Of a DNA stretch of 64,000 nucleotides, positions 27,520 to 37,766 are shown in pieces. Below the pieces are notes generated by a model. That model was not told the DNA's origin. It ran no database searches and saw only the letters and a list, made by a program, of their open reading frames with translations. The stretch is from Sneathiella glossodoripedis JCM 23214 (lineage in GTDB: Bacteria; Pseudomonadota; Alphaproteobacteria; Sneathiellales; Sneathiellaceae), in the NCBI RefSeq assembly GCF_000616095.1, contig NZ_BAMS01000001.1, positions 682,001 through 746,000 of the forward strand, in the 5' to 3' direction. Made by a program: the position numbers and the translations under genes. Every line of letters begins with the position of its first letter. Position 1 is the stretch's first letter.

Positions 27520-29430
27520 TTATTTGTCTTTCTTGTCGTCGTCGACTTCTTCGAAGTCAGCGTCAACGACATCATCATCGTCAGAACTGTTGGAGCTGCT
27601 TGCATCTGCTGCATCATCAGCACCTTCAGCCTGAGACTGAGCGTAAACCGCTTCACCCAGTTTCATTGATGCCTGTTGCAAGGCTTCCATTTTGGCTTTG
27701 ATATCCTCAACATTGTCAGAGTCTTTGACTTCTTTCAACTCATCCAATGCAGTCTGGACAGGACCTTTGACATCATCACCGACTTTGTCGCCCATTTCAG
27801 AGAGAGTTTTTTCAGTTGTGTGGACGAGACTATCCGCCTGGTTCTGGACTTCAACGCGTTCTTTACGCGCTTTGTCTTCAGCAGCATGCTCTTCCGCATC
27901 TTTCACCATGCGTTCAATGTCATCATCACTTAGACCACTTGAAGCCTGGATCTGAATTTTCTGCTCTTTACCAGTACCTTTGTCTTTCGCTGACACATTC
28001 ACGATACCGTTGGCATCAATATCGAAGGTTACTTCAATCTGAGGAACACCGCGAGGGGCTGGTGGGATCTCGGATAGATCAAAGTTACCCAGCAATTTGT
28101 TGTCAGCTGCCATTTCCCGCTCACCCTGGAAAACCCGAATAGTCACAGCGGACTGGTTGTCTTCGGCGGTAGAGAATGTCTGGCTTTTCTTTGTCGGAAT
28201 TGTCGTGTTCCGGTCGATCAGACGTGTAAACACACCACCCAGTGTTTCAATACCAAGTGACAATGGTGTTACGTCAAGCAGAAGAACGTCTTTAACATCA
28301 CCCTGCAGAACACCAGCCTGAATAGCTGCGCCCATGGCAACAACTTCATCAGGGTTCACGCCTTTATGTGGATCGCGGCCAAAGAACTCTTTTACAACTT
28401 CCTGAACCTTAGGCATACGGCTCATTCCACCGACCAGAATAACCTCGTCGATTTCACCTTTTTTCAAGCCAGCATCTTTAAGAGCTTTCTCACAAGGTGG
28501 CAAAGTCCGCTGGATAAGATCGCTTACAAGATTTTCAAACTGTGAGCGTGTCAGTTTTACCTGCAAATGTTTTGGACCAGATGCATCGGCAGTGATAAAC
28601 GGCAGATTAACATCTGTTGCCTGAGATGATGAAAGCTCAATCTTGGCTTTTTCAGCAGCTTCTTTAAGGCGTTGCAGGGCCAGTTTGTCACCGCGCAGAT
28701 CAATGCCATTTTCTTTTTTGAACTCATCTGCCAGATAATCAACCAGCTTCAGGTCAAAGTCTTCACCACCGAGGAATGTATCACCATTTGTAGAGTGGAC
28801 TTCAAAGACGCCATCACCGATTTCCAGAATTGAGACGTCAAATGTACCACCGCCAAGGTCAAAGACCGCGATTTTCTGGTCTTTCTTGTCCATGCCATAG
28901 GCAAGTGCGGCCGCTGTTGGTTCGTTGATGATACGCAACACTTCAAGACCCGCAATTTTACCTGCATCCTTTGTTGCCTGCCTCTGGGCATCGTTGAAGT
29001 ATGCCGGAACTGTAATTACAGCCTGAGTTACATTTTCGCCAAGATAGTCTTCTGCAGTTTCTTTCATCTTTTGCAGAATGAATGCAGAGATCTGGCTTGG
29101 GGAGTATTTCTCACCTTTGGCTTCGACCCACGCGTCTCCATTGTCAGCTTTGACAATGTTGTAGGGAACCATATCTTTGTCTTTTTGGGTTGTCTTGTCG
29201 TCGAAGCGCCGTCCGATCAGACGTTTGATTGCAAAGAGTGTATCGGATGGGTTTGTAACAGCCTGGCGTTTGGCGGCCTGTCCAACGAGTTTACCATCGT
29301 CTGTGAATGCGACCATTGATGGTGTAGTGCGGGCACCTTCAGAGTTTTCAATTACGCGAGGATCTTTACCATCCATAACCGCGATACAGGAGTTTGTGGT
29401 ACCCAAATCAATACCAATTACTTTTGCCAT
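27520..29430 (-). CDS. dnaK: chaperone DnaK (Hsp70)
   Basis: This 636-residue Hsp70 has the N-terminal ATPase domain ([38 protein letters not shown]), a substrate-binding domain ([10 protein letters not shown] and following) and an acidic C-terminal tail ending in [20 protein letters not shown], a form typical of proteobacterial DnaK. It binds unfolded protein with DnaJ and GrpE. The gene is the first of the dnaK-dnaJ transcript and has a heat-shock-type promoter about 90-115 bases upstream. Confidence 0.98.
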   Translation of the reverse strand: MAKVIGIDLGTTNSCIAVMDGKDPRVIENSEGARTTPSMVAFTDDGKLVGQAAKRQAVTNPSDTLFAIKRLIGRRFDDKTTQKDKDMVPYNIVKADNGDAWVEAKGEKYSPSQISAFILQKMKETAEDYLGENVTQAVITVPAYFNDAQRQATKDAGKIAGLEVLRIINEPTAAALAYGMDKKDQKIAVFDLGGGTFDVSILEIGDGVFEVHSTNGDTFLGGEDFDLKLVDYLADEFKKENGIDLRGDKLALQRLKEAAEKAKIELSSSQATDVNLPFITADASGPKHLQVKLTRSQFENLVSDLIQRTLPPCEKALKDAGLKKGEIDEVILVGGMSRMPKVQEVVKEFFGRDPHKGVNPDEVVAMGAAIQAGVLQGDVKDVLLLDVTPLSLGIETLGGVFTRLIDRNTTIPTKKSQTFSTAEDNQSAVTIRVFQGEREMAADNKLLGNFDLSEIPPAPRGVPQIEVTFDIDANGIVNVSAKDKGTGKEQKIQIQASSGLSDDDIERMVKDAEEHAAEDKARKERVEVQNQADSLVHTTEKTLSEMGDKVGDDVKGPVQTALDELKEVKDSDNVEDIKAKMEALQQASMKLGEAVYAQSQAEGADDAADASSSNSSDDDDVVDADFEEVDDDKKDK

Positions 29431-29517
29431 ATTATCCTCTTCTATATTGGCAGATTTTTACAGCCATTCCTTGCACCGTAAAAACCCCCTAGGAGTTAAA
29501 CTTACTGTCAGACGTCT

Positions 29518-29546
29518 ATATAGGTGTGATGCCAAAACAGTGCAAG
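29518..29546 (-). promoter_or_regulatory. RpoH-type heat-shock promoter of dnaK
   Basis: On the - strand CTTG (29546-29543) and CCTATAT (29524-29518) are separated by 18 bases. This matches the alphaproteobacterial RpoH consensus CTTG-N17/18-CYTATNT known from Caulobacter and relatives. It points toward dnaK, with a leader of about 80 bases before the ATG at 29430. Confidence 0.7.
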
Positions 29547-29694
29547 TCTCCACGCCAACAGAATTTGTGTTTTTTGATAAGTTACACGGGAAAAACTGTT
29601 CATCATGCGCCGTTGTGGAATTTCTTTACGCTTGTGTGAACCTCTGGTAGGGAGAAATATTATTTTAATTGTCTTCTTTTGATTAAGGCATTTT

Positions 29695-30630
29695 ATGAGC
29701 GAAAATCAACAAACCGAGCCAGCGGCTGATTTGGCTAATTCTCCTGATCTGGAGCAGAAGAAAGGCCTTTTGGCAGCCCTTGGCGCTTTTGGTTTATGGG
29801 GTGTTTTTCCACTCTATTTTAAGGCGATCGGCCATATTCCTGTATTTGAAGTTCTGGCGAACAGAATTGTGTGGTCACTGGTTCTGGTATTTTTACTGGT
29901 GGTCATTACGAAAAGGTTTGGGCACCTAAAAGCAGCGATATCAGATCGCAAAACATTTTTGCTTTTTCTTGGGTCGACATCCTTTATTGCGCTGAACTGG
30001 ACAACTTTTGTCTGGGCAATTGCAAATGACCGCGTTTTGGAGGCTGGGCTAGGATATTATATAAACCCCTTGGTGAATGTTGGCCTTGGCATGCTTTTCT
30101 TTCAAGAAAAGCTCAACCGTTGGCAAACAACGGCGATATTTTTGGCGATCTGTGCGGTTGCGTTAATGACATACATTATGGGGCATCTTCCCTGGGTTTC
30201 CCTGGTTCTTGGATTTTCCTTTGGTTTTTATGGCTTGTTTCGCAAGAAGGCGCAGACGGAATCTACCGTAGGTTTGATGGTTGAAACTGCGATCCTGACG
30301 CCATTTTGTCTGGCCTATCTTGTGTTTTTGGTGATGACTACAGGGCTGCAGGATGGACAGGTTGCCGGTGGCTTTTATTCCATGCCGGATTTTCTGCTTC
30401 TTGTTGGAACAGGTGTGGTGACAGGCGTTCCGCTCATATTGTTTTCTTACGGTGCGCAGCGACTAAGGTTGTCTACAGTGGGAGTTATGCAATATATAGC
30501 GCCGACAATGCATGTTGTGCTCGCCATCTTTATTTTCAACGAAGCATTTTCACATTTGCAATTTGTCGCATTTGCGCTGATTTGGATCGGGCTAATTATC
30601 TACACCATCGATGGCATTCGCCAACGCTAA
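29695..30630 (+). CDS. rarD: RarD-like EamA transporter
   Basis: This 311-residue protein has ten membrane segments of the EamA (DMT) superfamily. Its N-terminal LLAALGAFGLWGVFPLYFKA and ANDRVLEAGLGYYINPLVN are typical of RarD, a chloramphenicol-sensitive-type permease of unknown substrate. It sits between dnaK and grpE on the opposite strand, so the heat-shock cluster is interrupted. A strong hairpin terminates it. Confidence 0.9.
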   Translation: MSENQQTEPAADLANSPDLEQKKGLLAALGAFGLWGVFPLYFKAIGHIPVFEVLANRIVWSLVLVFLLVVITKRFGHLKAAISDRKTFLLFLGSTSFIALNWTTFVWAIANDRVLEAGLGYYINPLVNVGLGMLFFQEKLNRWQTTAIFLAICAVALMTYIMGHLPWVSLVLGFSFGFYGLFRKKAQTESTVGLMVETAILTPFCLAYLVFLVMTTGLQDGQVAGGFYSMPDFLLLVGTGVVTGVPLILFSYGAQRLRLSTVGVMQYIAPTMHVVLAIFIFNEAFSHLQFVAFALIWIGLIIYTIDGIRQR

Positions 30631-30635
30631 TAAAA

Positions 30636-30663
30636 AAAAGCCGCTGCGATTGCAGCGGCTTTT
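30636..30663. terminator. bidirectional terminator between rarD and grpE
   Basis: A 12-base stem (AAAAGCCGCTGC and its complement) with a 4-base loop is flanked by an A-run on the left and a T-run on the right. It can terminate rarD on the + strand and grpE on the - strand, which end 6 bases before and 20 bases after it. Confidence 0.85.
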
Positions 30664-30682
30664 CATGAAGACTTGAAGTCAC

Positions 30683-31348
30683 TTAAACTTTTTGATCTAC
30701 ATGAGCCTCTTCTTTTTTCTGGCCGCCTTTGGATACGCCAACCAACGCGGGGCGAAGTAATCTGTCAGCGATAACATATCCGGGCTGTACAACCTGCAAA
30801 ACTGTTCCTGGCTCTACGTCCGGATTTTCGATTTCAAACATGGCCTGATGCAGGTTTGGGTCGAATTTTTTACCCTCAGCTTCAATTAGCTGGATTTTAT
30901 GTTTGCTAAAGGTACTTAACAGCTCACTTTCGGTCATTTCAACGCCGGTGAGTAAAGTTTTTACCGTTTCATTTTCCCGATCCTCTTCAGAGACGGCATC
31001 AATTGCGCGCCGAAGGTTATCGGAAATAGTAAGCATATCTCGTGCAAATTTTGTGACGCCATAGTTCAAGGCATCTTCTTTATCTTTTTGAGAACGCCGC
31101 CGCATATTTTCTGTTTCAGCCATCGCACGCAATAGCTTCTCTTTCAAATCTGCAATTTCGGCTGCTTGTTGCTCTTCAACAGACAGAACGTCTTCTTGCG
31201 GTGCCTGTGTCTCTTGAGCTTCAGCGATGGCGTCTGCTGTTGCAGCGTCCAATTCTTCTTGGCTTACAGTTTCCAAATTTTCACTACCTTGCTCTACACC
31301 CTGTTCGTTTTCAGGTGTTTCCTGAGAATTTGGGTTTGTGTTACTCAT
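30683..31348 (-). CDS. grpE: nucleotide exchange factor GrpE
   Basis: The protein is about 221 residues with a long acidic N-terminal tail, the coiled coil (EIADLKEKLLRAMAETENMRRRS) and the C-terminal beta domain with FDPNLHQAMFEI and VVQPGYVIADRLLRPALVGVS, which is the GrpE signature. GrpE exchanges ADP for ATP on DnaK. ATG 31348 is preferred because AGGA lies 10 bases upstream, while for ATG 31357 it is too close. It follows hrcA by about 25 bases, so the two form one transcript. Confidence 0.95.
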   Translation of the reverse strand: MSNTNPNSQETPENEQGVEQGSENLETVSQEELDAATADAIAEAQETQAPQEDVLSVEEQQAAEIADLKEKLLRAMAETENMRRRSQKDKEDALNYGVTKFARDMLTISDNLRRAIDAVSEEDRENETVKTLLTGVEMTESELLSTFSKHKIQLIEAEGKKFDPNLHQAMFEIENPDVEPGTVLQVVQPGYVIADRLLRPALVGVSKGGQKKEEAHVDQKV

Positions 31349-31375
31349 CTTTTCCATTTCCTAACTCGGCGTTAC

Positions 31376-32404
31376 TCAATCCAGCAATCTGCCAATTACC
31401 TTTGCCGTATAGTCGACCATCGGAATAATACGGGCATAATTCAAGCGCGTCGGACCAATTACGCCCACCACTCCGACAACCTGTTTGCGGCTATTCTGAT
31501 AGGGAGAAATAATCATTGATGTTCCAGAAAGCGAGAAAAGATTGTTTTCAGAACCAATAAAAATTCGAACTCCGTCTCCTCCCTCAGCCAATTCAAGTAA
31601 TTTAATACCTTCCTTGCCAGCTTCAAGGGTGTCAAATAACTGTTTTATCTGTTCTAAATCTTCAAGGGCCTGAATATCCTGCAATAGATTGGAGTGCCCG
31701 CGCACTATCAGTGTTTCTTTGCCTCCCCAACTGGCTATGCCAGATTCAACCAGATTAGCTGTCAGCTCATCTAGCTGAGCCTGATGAGATTCGATTTCAT
31801 CGGCAATCGCTTTTTTGGCCTGCTGTAATGTTTTTCCGCTAAGCCGACTGGTCAAATAGTTACTGGCTTCCTGCAGGGCGCTTGCAGACAAACCAGAGGG
31901 GATTTCTATTGTCCTGTTTTCAACAAGCCCGTCTTCGGTCACCAGAATTACCAAGCCTTTGTTTAGGCTGAGGCGTATAAACTCAATCTGTTTTATGGCG
32001 CTGTCTGATTTCGGGGCCATTACCAGACTTGCGCAATTGGAAAGACCCGAGAGCATACTTGAAGCTTCGGTAAGTACTTCTTCGAAGTTTTTACCTTCCA
32101 CCGCGCATCGCATTTTTATATCTGCCCTCTCGTCTTCAGTGAGGTTTCCAACCTCCAAAAGGCCATCAACAAATAGTTGCAGGCCGGCCTGAGTTGGAAG
32201 TCTTCCTGCTGACACGTGAGGTGAATAAAGCAAACCCGCATCGGTCAAATCAGCCATGATGTTGCGAATTGACGCGGGTGAAAGGCCAATTTTATCGAGT
32301 TTTGATAAAGTTCTGGAGCCGACGGGTTCCCCGGTCTCAATGAAAGTCTCGACAATGTTCCGGAAAATTTCACGGCTACGTTCGTTTAATTCCTGAATAT
32401 GCAT
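31376..32404 (-). CDS. hrcA: heat-inducible transcription repressor HrcA
   Basis: This 342-residue protein has the N-terminal winged helix-turn-helix (REIFRNIVETFIETGEPVGS) and the HrcA C-terminal part with VIGPTRLNYARIIPMVDYTAKV. HrcA binds CIRCE elements upstream of groESL or dnaK. I see no CIRCE element (TTAGCACTC-N9-GAGTGCTAA) in this window, so its target is probably elsewhere. It is divergent from rph. Confidence 0.95.
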   Translation of the reverse strand: MHIQELNERSREIFRNIVETFIETGEPVGSRTLSKLDKIGLSPASIRNIMADLTDAGLLYSPHVSAGRLPTQAGLQLFVDGLLEVGNLTEDERADIKMRCAVEGKNFEEVLTEASSMLSGLSNCASLVMAPKSDSAIKQIEFIRLSLNKGLVILVTEDGLVENRTIEIPSGLSASALQEASNYLTSRLSGKTLQQAKKAIADEIESHQAQLDELTANLVESGIASWGGKETLIVRGHSNLLQDIQALEDLEQIKQLFDTLEAGKEGIKLLELAEGGDGVRIFIGSENNLFSLSGTSMIISPYQNSRKQVVGVVGVIGPTRLNYARIIPMVDYTAKVIGRLLD

Positions 32405-32550
32405 AGAGATCTGTCTTCCATCACATTAAGCCCGCGACAAAAACGGTATAAGCTTTTGAAATGTAGTAAAGGCAGAGCCTTGCGTCAATTGGGCGCAAGA
32501 GCTACAAGGTAGTCAAAGTTTTAAACAATACAAACTCTTGAGGTGAAGTT

Positions 32551-33267
32551 ATGCGGCCATCGGGTAGAAAACCAGAAGACCTTCGCAAGATCGTCATGGA
32601 ACCTGGCTATGCCAAAAATGCGGAAGGCTCCTGTTTTATTAAGGCTGGTGATACGCATGTTCTGTGTACAGCAAGTGTTGAGGATAGAGTGCCGCCATTC
32701 CTACGCAATACAGGTAAGGGATGGGTGACCGCAGAATACGGCATGCTGCCACGTTCTACAGGGTCTAGAATGGGCCGTGAAGCCGCAAGAGGGAAACAAC
32801 AGGGCCGTACAGTTGAAATTCAGCGTTTGATCGGCCGTTCTTTACGCGCAGTCGTTGATATGGAAGGGTTTGGAGAGCGTCAGATCACTGTCGACTGCGA
32901 TGTAATTCAGGCAGATGGAGGTACAAGAACCGCTTCGATTACCGGGGCCTATGTCGCCTTGTATCAAGCTTTCAATAATCTGGTAGAGCAGGGAAAAATT
33001 CTGGAAGTGCCGATGCAGCACCAAGTGGCGGCAGTCTCCTGTGGTATCTATAACGGTGTGCCAGTGTTGGATCTGGATTATCCTGAAGACAGTAATGCCC
33101 AGGCGGATGCCAATTTTGTTCTTTCATCCGATGGCAGAATCATTGAAATACAGGGCACGGCTGAAGAAGATCCATTCACAGAAGCGCAGTTCACCTCTTT
33201 GTTCACATTGGCGAAAGCCGGGGTGAAAGAGCTCTGCGCATTGCAGCGTGAAGCATTGGGGCTTTAA
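32551..33267 (+). CDS. rph: ribonuclease PH
   Basis: This 238-residue phosphorolytic exoribonuclease trims tRNA 3' ends. Motifs include [20 protein letters not shown] at the start, [19 protein letters not shown] in the middle and [19 protein letters not shown] with catalytic acidic residues. The ATG at 32551 has GAGGTG upstream. It begins a rph-rdgB-hemW operon. Confidence 0.98.
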   Translation: MRPSGRKPEDLRKIVMEPGYAKNAEGSCFIKAGDTHVLCTASVEDRVPPFLRNTGKGWVTAEYGMLPRSTGSRMGREAARGKQQGRTVEIQRLIGRSLRAVVDMEGFGERQITVDCDVIQADGGTRTASITGAYVALYQAFNNLVEQGKILEVPMQHQVAAVSCGIYNGVPVLDLDYPEDSNAQADANFVLSSDGRIIEIQGTAEEDPFTEAQFTSLFTLAKAGVKELCALQREALGL

Positions 33268-33268
33268 A

Positions 33269-33883
33269 ATGCATCGGCAGTTTTCAGGAAGTCGGCTAAT
33301 CGTTGCCAGTCACAATCAAGGAAAAGTGCGTGAAATTGGTGAATTGCTGGATGACTTTGGCGTGGAGCCGGTATCCGCAGGCGAATTGGGCCTTCCTGAA
33401 CCTGTGGAGGATGGTGATAGTTTCATCGCAAATGCGAAAATCAAGGCGTTGGCCGCAGCCACAAAATCCGGTGAGGTTGCGCTTAGCGATGATTCAGGTT
33501 TTGCAGTTGAAGCTCTGAACGGAGACCCCGGGATTTATTCAGCTCGTTGGGCTGGCCCGACCAAAGATTTTTCAATTGCAATGGCCGCAGTGAACGAGAA
33601 ACTGCAGGAGCTTGGCCCCAACGCAAACAAACGATCCGCGTTCATTTGCGCCTTGTGCCTTGCATGGCCGGATGGTCATACAGAATGTTTTGAGGGCCGG
33701 GTCGAGGGCTCATTCACCTGGCCTCCTCGCGGAGACAAGGGATTTGGGTATGACCCGGTGTTTATACCAGAGGGCAGCACTCTTACTTTTGCAGAGATGG
33801 ACCCGACTGATAAGCATGCTATTAGCCATCGGGCTGATGCCTTTCGGCAATTGATTGATGCCTGCTTCAAGTCTGACCAATAA
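33269..33883 (+). CDS. rdgB: XTP/dITP diphosphatase (Ham1 family)
   Basis: This 204-residue house-cleaning pyrophosphatase removes dITP, XTP and ITP. The nucleotide-binding motif [10 protein letters not shown] (residues 14-23) is next to the start, [11 protein letters not shown] carries catalytic acidic residues, and [11 protein letters not shown] is the family C-terminal motif. ATG 33269 with GGGG upstream is the family start; the longer frame begins inside rph. It overlaps hemW by 26 bases. Confidence 0.96.
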   Translation: MHRQFSGSRLIVASHNQGKVREIGELLDDFGVEPVSAGELGLPEPVEDGDSFIANAKIKALAAATKSGEVALSDDSGFAVEALNGDPGIYSARWAGPTKDFSIAMAAVNEKLQELGPNANKRSAFICALCLAWPDGHTECFEGRVEGSFTWPPRGDKGFGYDPVFIPEGSTLTFAEMDPTDKHAISHRADAFRQLIDACFKSDQ

Positions 33884-35039
33884 GCCTGACCCGGGTTTCG
33901 GGGTCTATTTTCATTGGCCGTTTTGCCGAAAGAAATGCCCCTATTGTGACTTTAACAGTCATGTTCGCGCGACCCTTGATGAAGATTTGTGGATTAAGGG
34001 CCTGACCTCAGAACTTCGTTACTACGCAGAACGATCAGACAGTCGGAGAGTTACCAGTATATTTTTCGGTGGCGGTACGCCTTCATTAATGTCGCCCAAG
34101 GCCGTTGGAACTTTGCTTGATGCGGTAGACGACCTTTTTGAAATGTCTGATGATGTGGAAATTTCACTTGAGGCAAACCCCACATCGTCCGAAGCGGAAT
34201 CGTTTTCCGGTTATAGGCTGGCTGGTGTGAACAGGCTGTCCATGGGGGTCCAGTCATTACAGGATAAATATCTGAAATTCCTTGGGCGTGAGCATTCAGC
34301 AAGCGAAGCCTTGGAGACGATTGAGCTCGCTAAGCGCCATTATGACAATATTTCCTTCGATTTGATTTATGCACTTCCTGATCAAACGCTTCTTGAATGG
34401 GAATCTGATTTGCTGACGGCAATGGATCTGGCTGGTGATCATCTTTCGCTTTATCAGCTAACGATTGAGCCAAATACCGGTTTTGCCGGCGCTTATAAAC
34501 GCGGTGAATTTCAGCTGCCACGTGATGAGCTGGCAGAAGATATGTATTTGCTGACACAAACACTTTGCGGGCAAAGAGGATTAAGTGCATACGAGATTTC
34601 AAACCATGCCCGTGCAGGATATGAATGCCGGCATAACCTAACCTATTGGCGGTATGGGAGTTATTTGGGTGTTGGCCCCGGCGCACATGGTCGGCTGCTC
34701 GAAGATGGGGTTCGATATGCAACTGCTCAACTAAAGCGGCCTGAAAGTTGGCTGCGAGCGGTTACTGAAGAGGGGCATGGAACAGAGAGCATGGAACCTG
34801 TTGGCAATGCTCAGGAATGCGCAGAAGAGGCATTGCTGATGGGAATGCGTCTGAGCGAGGGTGTCTGGTTTGAGAACCTTAAGCAGGTAGCGGGTATCGA
34901 TTTTGAAGCGGTCGTTTCAAAAGAAGGTCTGGAGCGGCTGCTCAAAGCTGGTTTCGTGGAGATGGACGCACATAAGATTGTAGCCAGCAATAACGGCCGA
35001 TTTGTTTTGAATTCGGTTCTCGCAGAGTTATTGGGCTAA
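33858..35039 (+). CDS. hemW: radical SAM protein HemW (haem chaperone, formerly oxygen-independent coproporphyrinogen oxidase-like)
   Basis: This 393-residue protein has the radical SAM CXXXCXXC motif CRKKCPYC (Cys23, 27, 30), with FGGGTPSLM and [13 protein letters not shown] in the expected places, and the HemN C-terminal half. HemW-type proteins lack the extra N-terminal residues of HemN and act in haem trafficking. The start at ATG 33858 overlaps rdgB; no later start with a better ribosome site is evident. It abuts the convergent LpoA-like gene, stop to stop. Confidence 0.94.
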   Translation: MPASSLTNKPDPGFGVYFHWPFCRKKCPYCDFNSHVRATLDEDLWIKGLTSELRYYAERSDSRRVTSIFFGGGTPSLMSPKAVGTLLDAVDDLFEMSDDVEISLEANPTSSEAESFSGYRLAGVNRLSMGVQSLQDKYLKFLGREHSASEALETIELAKRHYDNISFDLIYALPDQTLLEWESDLLTAMDLAGDHLSLYQLTIEPNTGFAGAYKRGEFQLPRDELAEDMYLLTQTLCGQRGLSAYEISNHARAGYECRHNLTYWRYGSYLGVGPGAHGRLLEDGVRYATAQLKRPESWLRAVTEEGHGTESMEPVGNAQECAEEALLMGMRLSEGVWFENLKQVAGIDFEAVVSKEGLERLLKAGFVEMDAHKIVASNNGRFVLNSVLAELLG

Positions 35040-36518
35040 TCAATTTATAGCGGGTGTGAATGTCGTCGGTGCGGCTTCCAATAATTCCAGACTATCTTGC
35101 CCTAACTGCATGACAGCAAGCCCACGTTCAGCGAGCCCACTACTGTTAAAGCGAAATATCCCATTGTATCCAGAGAAGCCTTTGGGACTCTCCAACCGGT
35201 CTTTTGAAAATTTCTGTTCGACGTCATCAAGCGCAAGTAGCCCCGATAATGCCATTGCGTCATAAGCAAGGCTGGCGATGCGAGGAGGGGTGTATCCATA
35301 AATTGAGTTAAATCGCGCCAGAAAACTGTTGGCTGGTCCGGGTGCTGGAGCTGCAAACCACCCCCCTACCAAAGAAGGTTCTGTCGTAAGGCTTACATCC
35401 GCCCATAACCCGGTCCCAATAAATTGGACTTTGGCCGGATCCACATCGTAGAAAGAAAGTAGCGGAGCAAGTTCCCGCAGGCGCTGCCCTCCTTCAGGAA
35501 TAATGATAGCTTCAAAATTGACTTCACCGAGTGTGTCAAGCTTTGCGAGCTTTTGAAAAAGTGCTTTGGATTGAGGATCTTTTTTATCTTTGACCTTGTT
35601 AATCTCTCGTTGCAGGTTGGCTTGACGGACTTCGTAATTTGCAACGCTTCGAGCAATGGACTGGAGCTCTTCTGAACCTGGCGGCAAATCAGTTGGAAAC
35701 CGGTTTACCTGTGTAAGCGATACACCTAATTTTCTACTTTCGGCCTCAATGCTGTTCATTGCTGTCTCACCATATGGTGTTTGAGGGGCGAGTACAGCGA
35801 ATTTCGAGAGGCCTTGTCTGTAGGAAAATTCAAGAATTCGGCTAATTTGCTGCTGGACTGTCAGACCCAAAAGATACACACCGTTTCCGGCGACACTCAC
35901 ATCTGTGGAAAATGTGAGTATGCTAATGTTGTTTTGCCGGGCCATAGGCTGAATAGCCCGAACGGAACTTGCAAACAGAGGGCCAAGAATAATTTCAGCG
36001 CCTTCTTGTATTGCAGATGTTGCAGCGTCACGCGCCCCGTCAACTGTTCCTTTTGTATCGTAAGGTTGCAGTCTCAATTGTGTGTTGTTCAGATCAAACA
36101 ATGCGATTTTGGCAGCGTTTAACAAATCTGTTCCAACTTTTTCATGTTGGCCAGAGAGGGGGAGCAAAATGGCGATTCGAACGGCAACTGCGTCTTCGGG
36201 TAACTGAGGCCGATTCAATTGGACTGATGGTTGGTTAAACTTGGGCTGATCGGTTGTTGGCTTCTGCCGTTGGCTTTCCAGAAGCTTTTCGGCGGCCAGC
36301 TTTTCCTGAGAAATCGTTTCTTCAGCAGGCTGGGTGGCTTTTGGGGTTGGTTGCGTTTCTTCTGTTTTGGCGACGGGCTGTTTTTGTTCCGGATTTTGCA
36401 GAAACGGAGAAATCGTTTCACAACCGGTGAAAAGTTGTAGGGAAATGAAAATAGCCAGTAAGCGCTTTCCACCTGAAAACCTGAAAAATCGTCCCATGAA
36501 TCTATACTTCCCCGTCAC
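35040..36518 (-). CDS. LppC/LpoA-like lipoprotein (penicillin-binding protein activator type)
   Basis: This 492-residue protein has a basic N-terminus and a lipobox LFTGC. A Gln/Pro/Lys-rich linker (35-105) precedes the periplasmic-binding-protein-like body VAVRIAILLPLSGQHEKVGT with the family C-terminal YDAMALSGLLA. In E. coli LpoA activates PBP1A from the outer membrane. GTG 36518 has GAGGG directly upstream; ATG 36497 is the alternative. It diverges from yraN, the usual arrangement, except that rsmI, normally between them, is absent. Confidence 0.87.
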   Translation of the reverse strand: MTGKYRFMGRFFRFSGGKRLLAIFISLQLFTGCETISPFLQNPEQKQPVAKTEETQPTPKATQPAEETISQEKLAAEKLLESQRQKPTTDQPKFNQPSVQLNRPQLPEDAVAVRIAILLPLSGQHEKVGTDLLNAAKIALFDLNNTQLRLQPYDTKGTVDGARDAATSAIQEGAEIILGPLFASSVRAIQPMARQNNISILTFSTDVSVAGNGVYLLGLTVQQQISRILEFSYRQGLSKFAVLAPQTPYGETAMNSIEAESRKLGVSLTQVNRFPTDLPPGSEELQSIARSVANYEVRQANLQREINKVKDKKDPQSKALFQKLAKLDTLGEVNFEAIIIPEGGQRLRELAPLLSFYDVDPAKVQFIGTGLWADVSLTTEPSLVGGWFAAPAPGPANSFLARFNSIYGYTPPRIASLAYDAMALSGLLALDDVEQKFSKDRLESPKGFSGYNGIFRFNSSGLAERGLAVMQLGQDSLELLEAAPTTFTPAIN

Positions 36519-36637
36519 AAGCCCTCGCGCAGGCTGGTAATTCTGTCATTTGGGTGTATCCTAAAATTTCATGACTTTGGGCTGCAAGCAAATAAAGTTC
36601 AATCTGTTTGACTGAAGCAGTCAAGTGAGGCGAATTT

Positions 36638-37018
36638 TTGACATCTGCATCAAAAAACAAAAGAAAATTTCGCAAGCAAAGAGCCTATCGGCGCGGTCTG
36701 ATAGCTGAGAAAGCTGCACTCCTTTTTCTTTTAGTCAAAGGGTATAGATTATTGCAATTGCGCTATAAGAAACCGGTCGGGGAAGTGGATCTGCTCTTGA
36801 GAAAGGGAAAAACACTTGTTGCCGTTGAGGTTAAATTGCGAGAAACCGAGGAAGCCGCCTTGCTCGCAATTGGCAATATTCAAAAGCGCCGCATTCGAAA
36901 TGCCTGTGCGCAATATGTTACAGAGAACCCTCAATTTTCCAGTTACGATGTTCGTTTCGATGTTGTTGTAATTACGAGATTTTTTAAAATTCCGTTACAT
37001 ATTGAAAATGCTTGGTAA
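36638..37018 (+). CDS. yraN: YraN/UPF0102 family protein
   Basis: This 126-residue protein has the endonuclease-like UPF0102 core: GLIAEKAALLFLLVKGY, then the active-site-type GEVDLLLRKGKTLVAVEVKLR (E, D, and E-x-K), which is the restriction-endonuclease fold. The function is not established. It starts with TTG at 36638, supported by GAGG 8 bases upstream and the absence of any ATG in frame. The BON lipoprotein gene follows after 72 bases. Confidence 0.86.
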   Translation: MTSASKNKRKFRKQRAYRRGLIAEKAALLFLLVKGYRLLQLRYKKPVGEVDLLLRKGKTLVAVEVKLRETEEAALLAIGNIQKRRIRNACAQYVTENPQFSSYDVRFDVVVITRFFKIPLHIENAW

Positions 37019-37090
37019 TAGAGATTGTCAGCTTTTATCGCAGTCGGATTGAAGCTATAGTCGCTGAAAAAATGGTTAAGGGTTTGCTTG

Positions 37091-37687
37091 ATGAAGTGGG
37101 TGTTGGTTTTGTTTGTGGGTGCAATCAGCGCCTTTTCTTTGGGAGGCTGCACCCCCGTTGGGATTGCAGTGGGTGGTGCCGCCGCAGCAGGTGTTGTTGT
37201 CGCGGAGGAGCGTTCTGTTGAGGATGCATTCAAAGATACCGGTATTAAGCTGGATATTGCGAATAAACTTTTTCAGGAAAGTGAGACCCTTTTTGTAGAT
37301 ATTTCAACAATCGTATTCGAAGCGAGGGTGTTGATGATGGGGGAGGTGGCCCGTGAGGAAGATCGTCAAAAAGCCCTTGAAATCGCATGGTCAAATCCTG
37401 AAGTCAAAGCGGTCCTCAATGAAATTAAAATCAGAGATGAAAACAAACCTGCTTCGAAGACTTCGGATGCTTGGATAACTGCAAAACTTAAAACCAGACT
37501 GGTTCAGGATCTTTCCATTAAACATATCAATTATTCCGTTGATACGGTTAATCGTGTCATTTATCTCATGGGAATTGCGCAAAATCAGGCTGAGCTTAAT
37601 CGAGTGAAGCTTCATGCGCGCGATATTTCCGGTGTCGATGGCGTGATCAGTCATGTGATATTAAAAACTGATCCCAGACGCAACTAA
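37091..37687 (+). CDS. BON-domain lipoprotein (DolP/YraP-like)
   Basis: This 198-residue outer-membrane lipoprotein has lipobox LGGC and two BON domains (about residues 45-110 and 120-195). The second is ITAKLKTRLVQDLSIKHINY with VDTVNRVIYLMGIA. BON-domain lipoproteins of this context (yraN neighbours) resemble DolP, which helps keep the outer membrane intact. The ATG at 37091 is in frame 3 bases after a TTG; I prefer the ATG. Confidence 0.85.
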   Translation: MKWVLVLFVGAISAFSLGGCTPVGIAVGGAAAAGVVVAEERSVEDAFKDTGIKLDIANKLFQESETLFVDISTIVFEARVLMMGEVAREEDRQKALEIAWSNPEVKAVLNEIKIRDENKPASKTSDAWITAKLKTRLVQDLSIKHINYSVDTVNRVIYLMGIAQNQAELNRVKLHARDISGVDGVISHVILKTDPRRN

Positions 37688-37766
37688 AAGCTTGCAGTCC
37701 GCTCTAAACTGGTTACATCAATCATTGGCGCAAGCGGGTTAGGAAACACAAACACAGGATAAGAAT

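Noticed and set aside
32470-32500. Short inverted repeat CTTGCG...CGCAAG upstream of rph, considered as CIRCE or a HrcA site
   Set aside because: The sequence and spacing do not match CIRCE (TTAGCACTC-N9-GAGTGCTAA), and a 6-base stem is common by chance.
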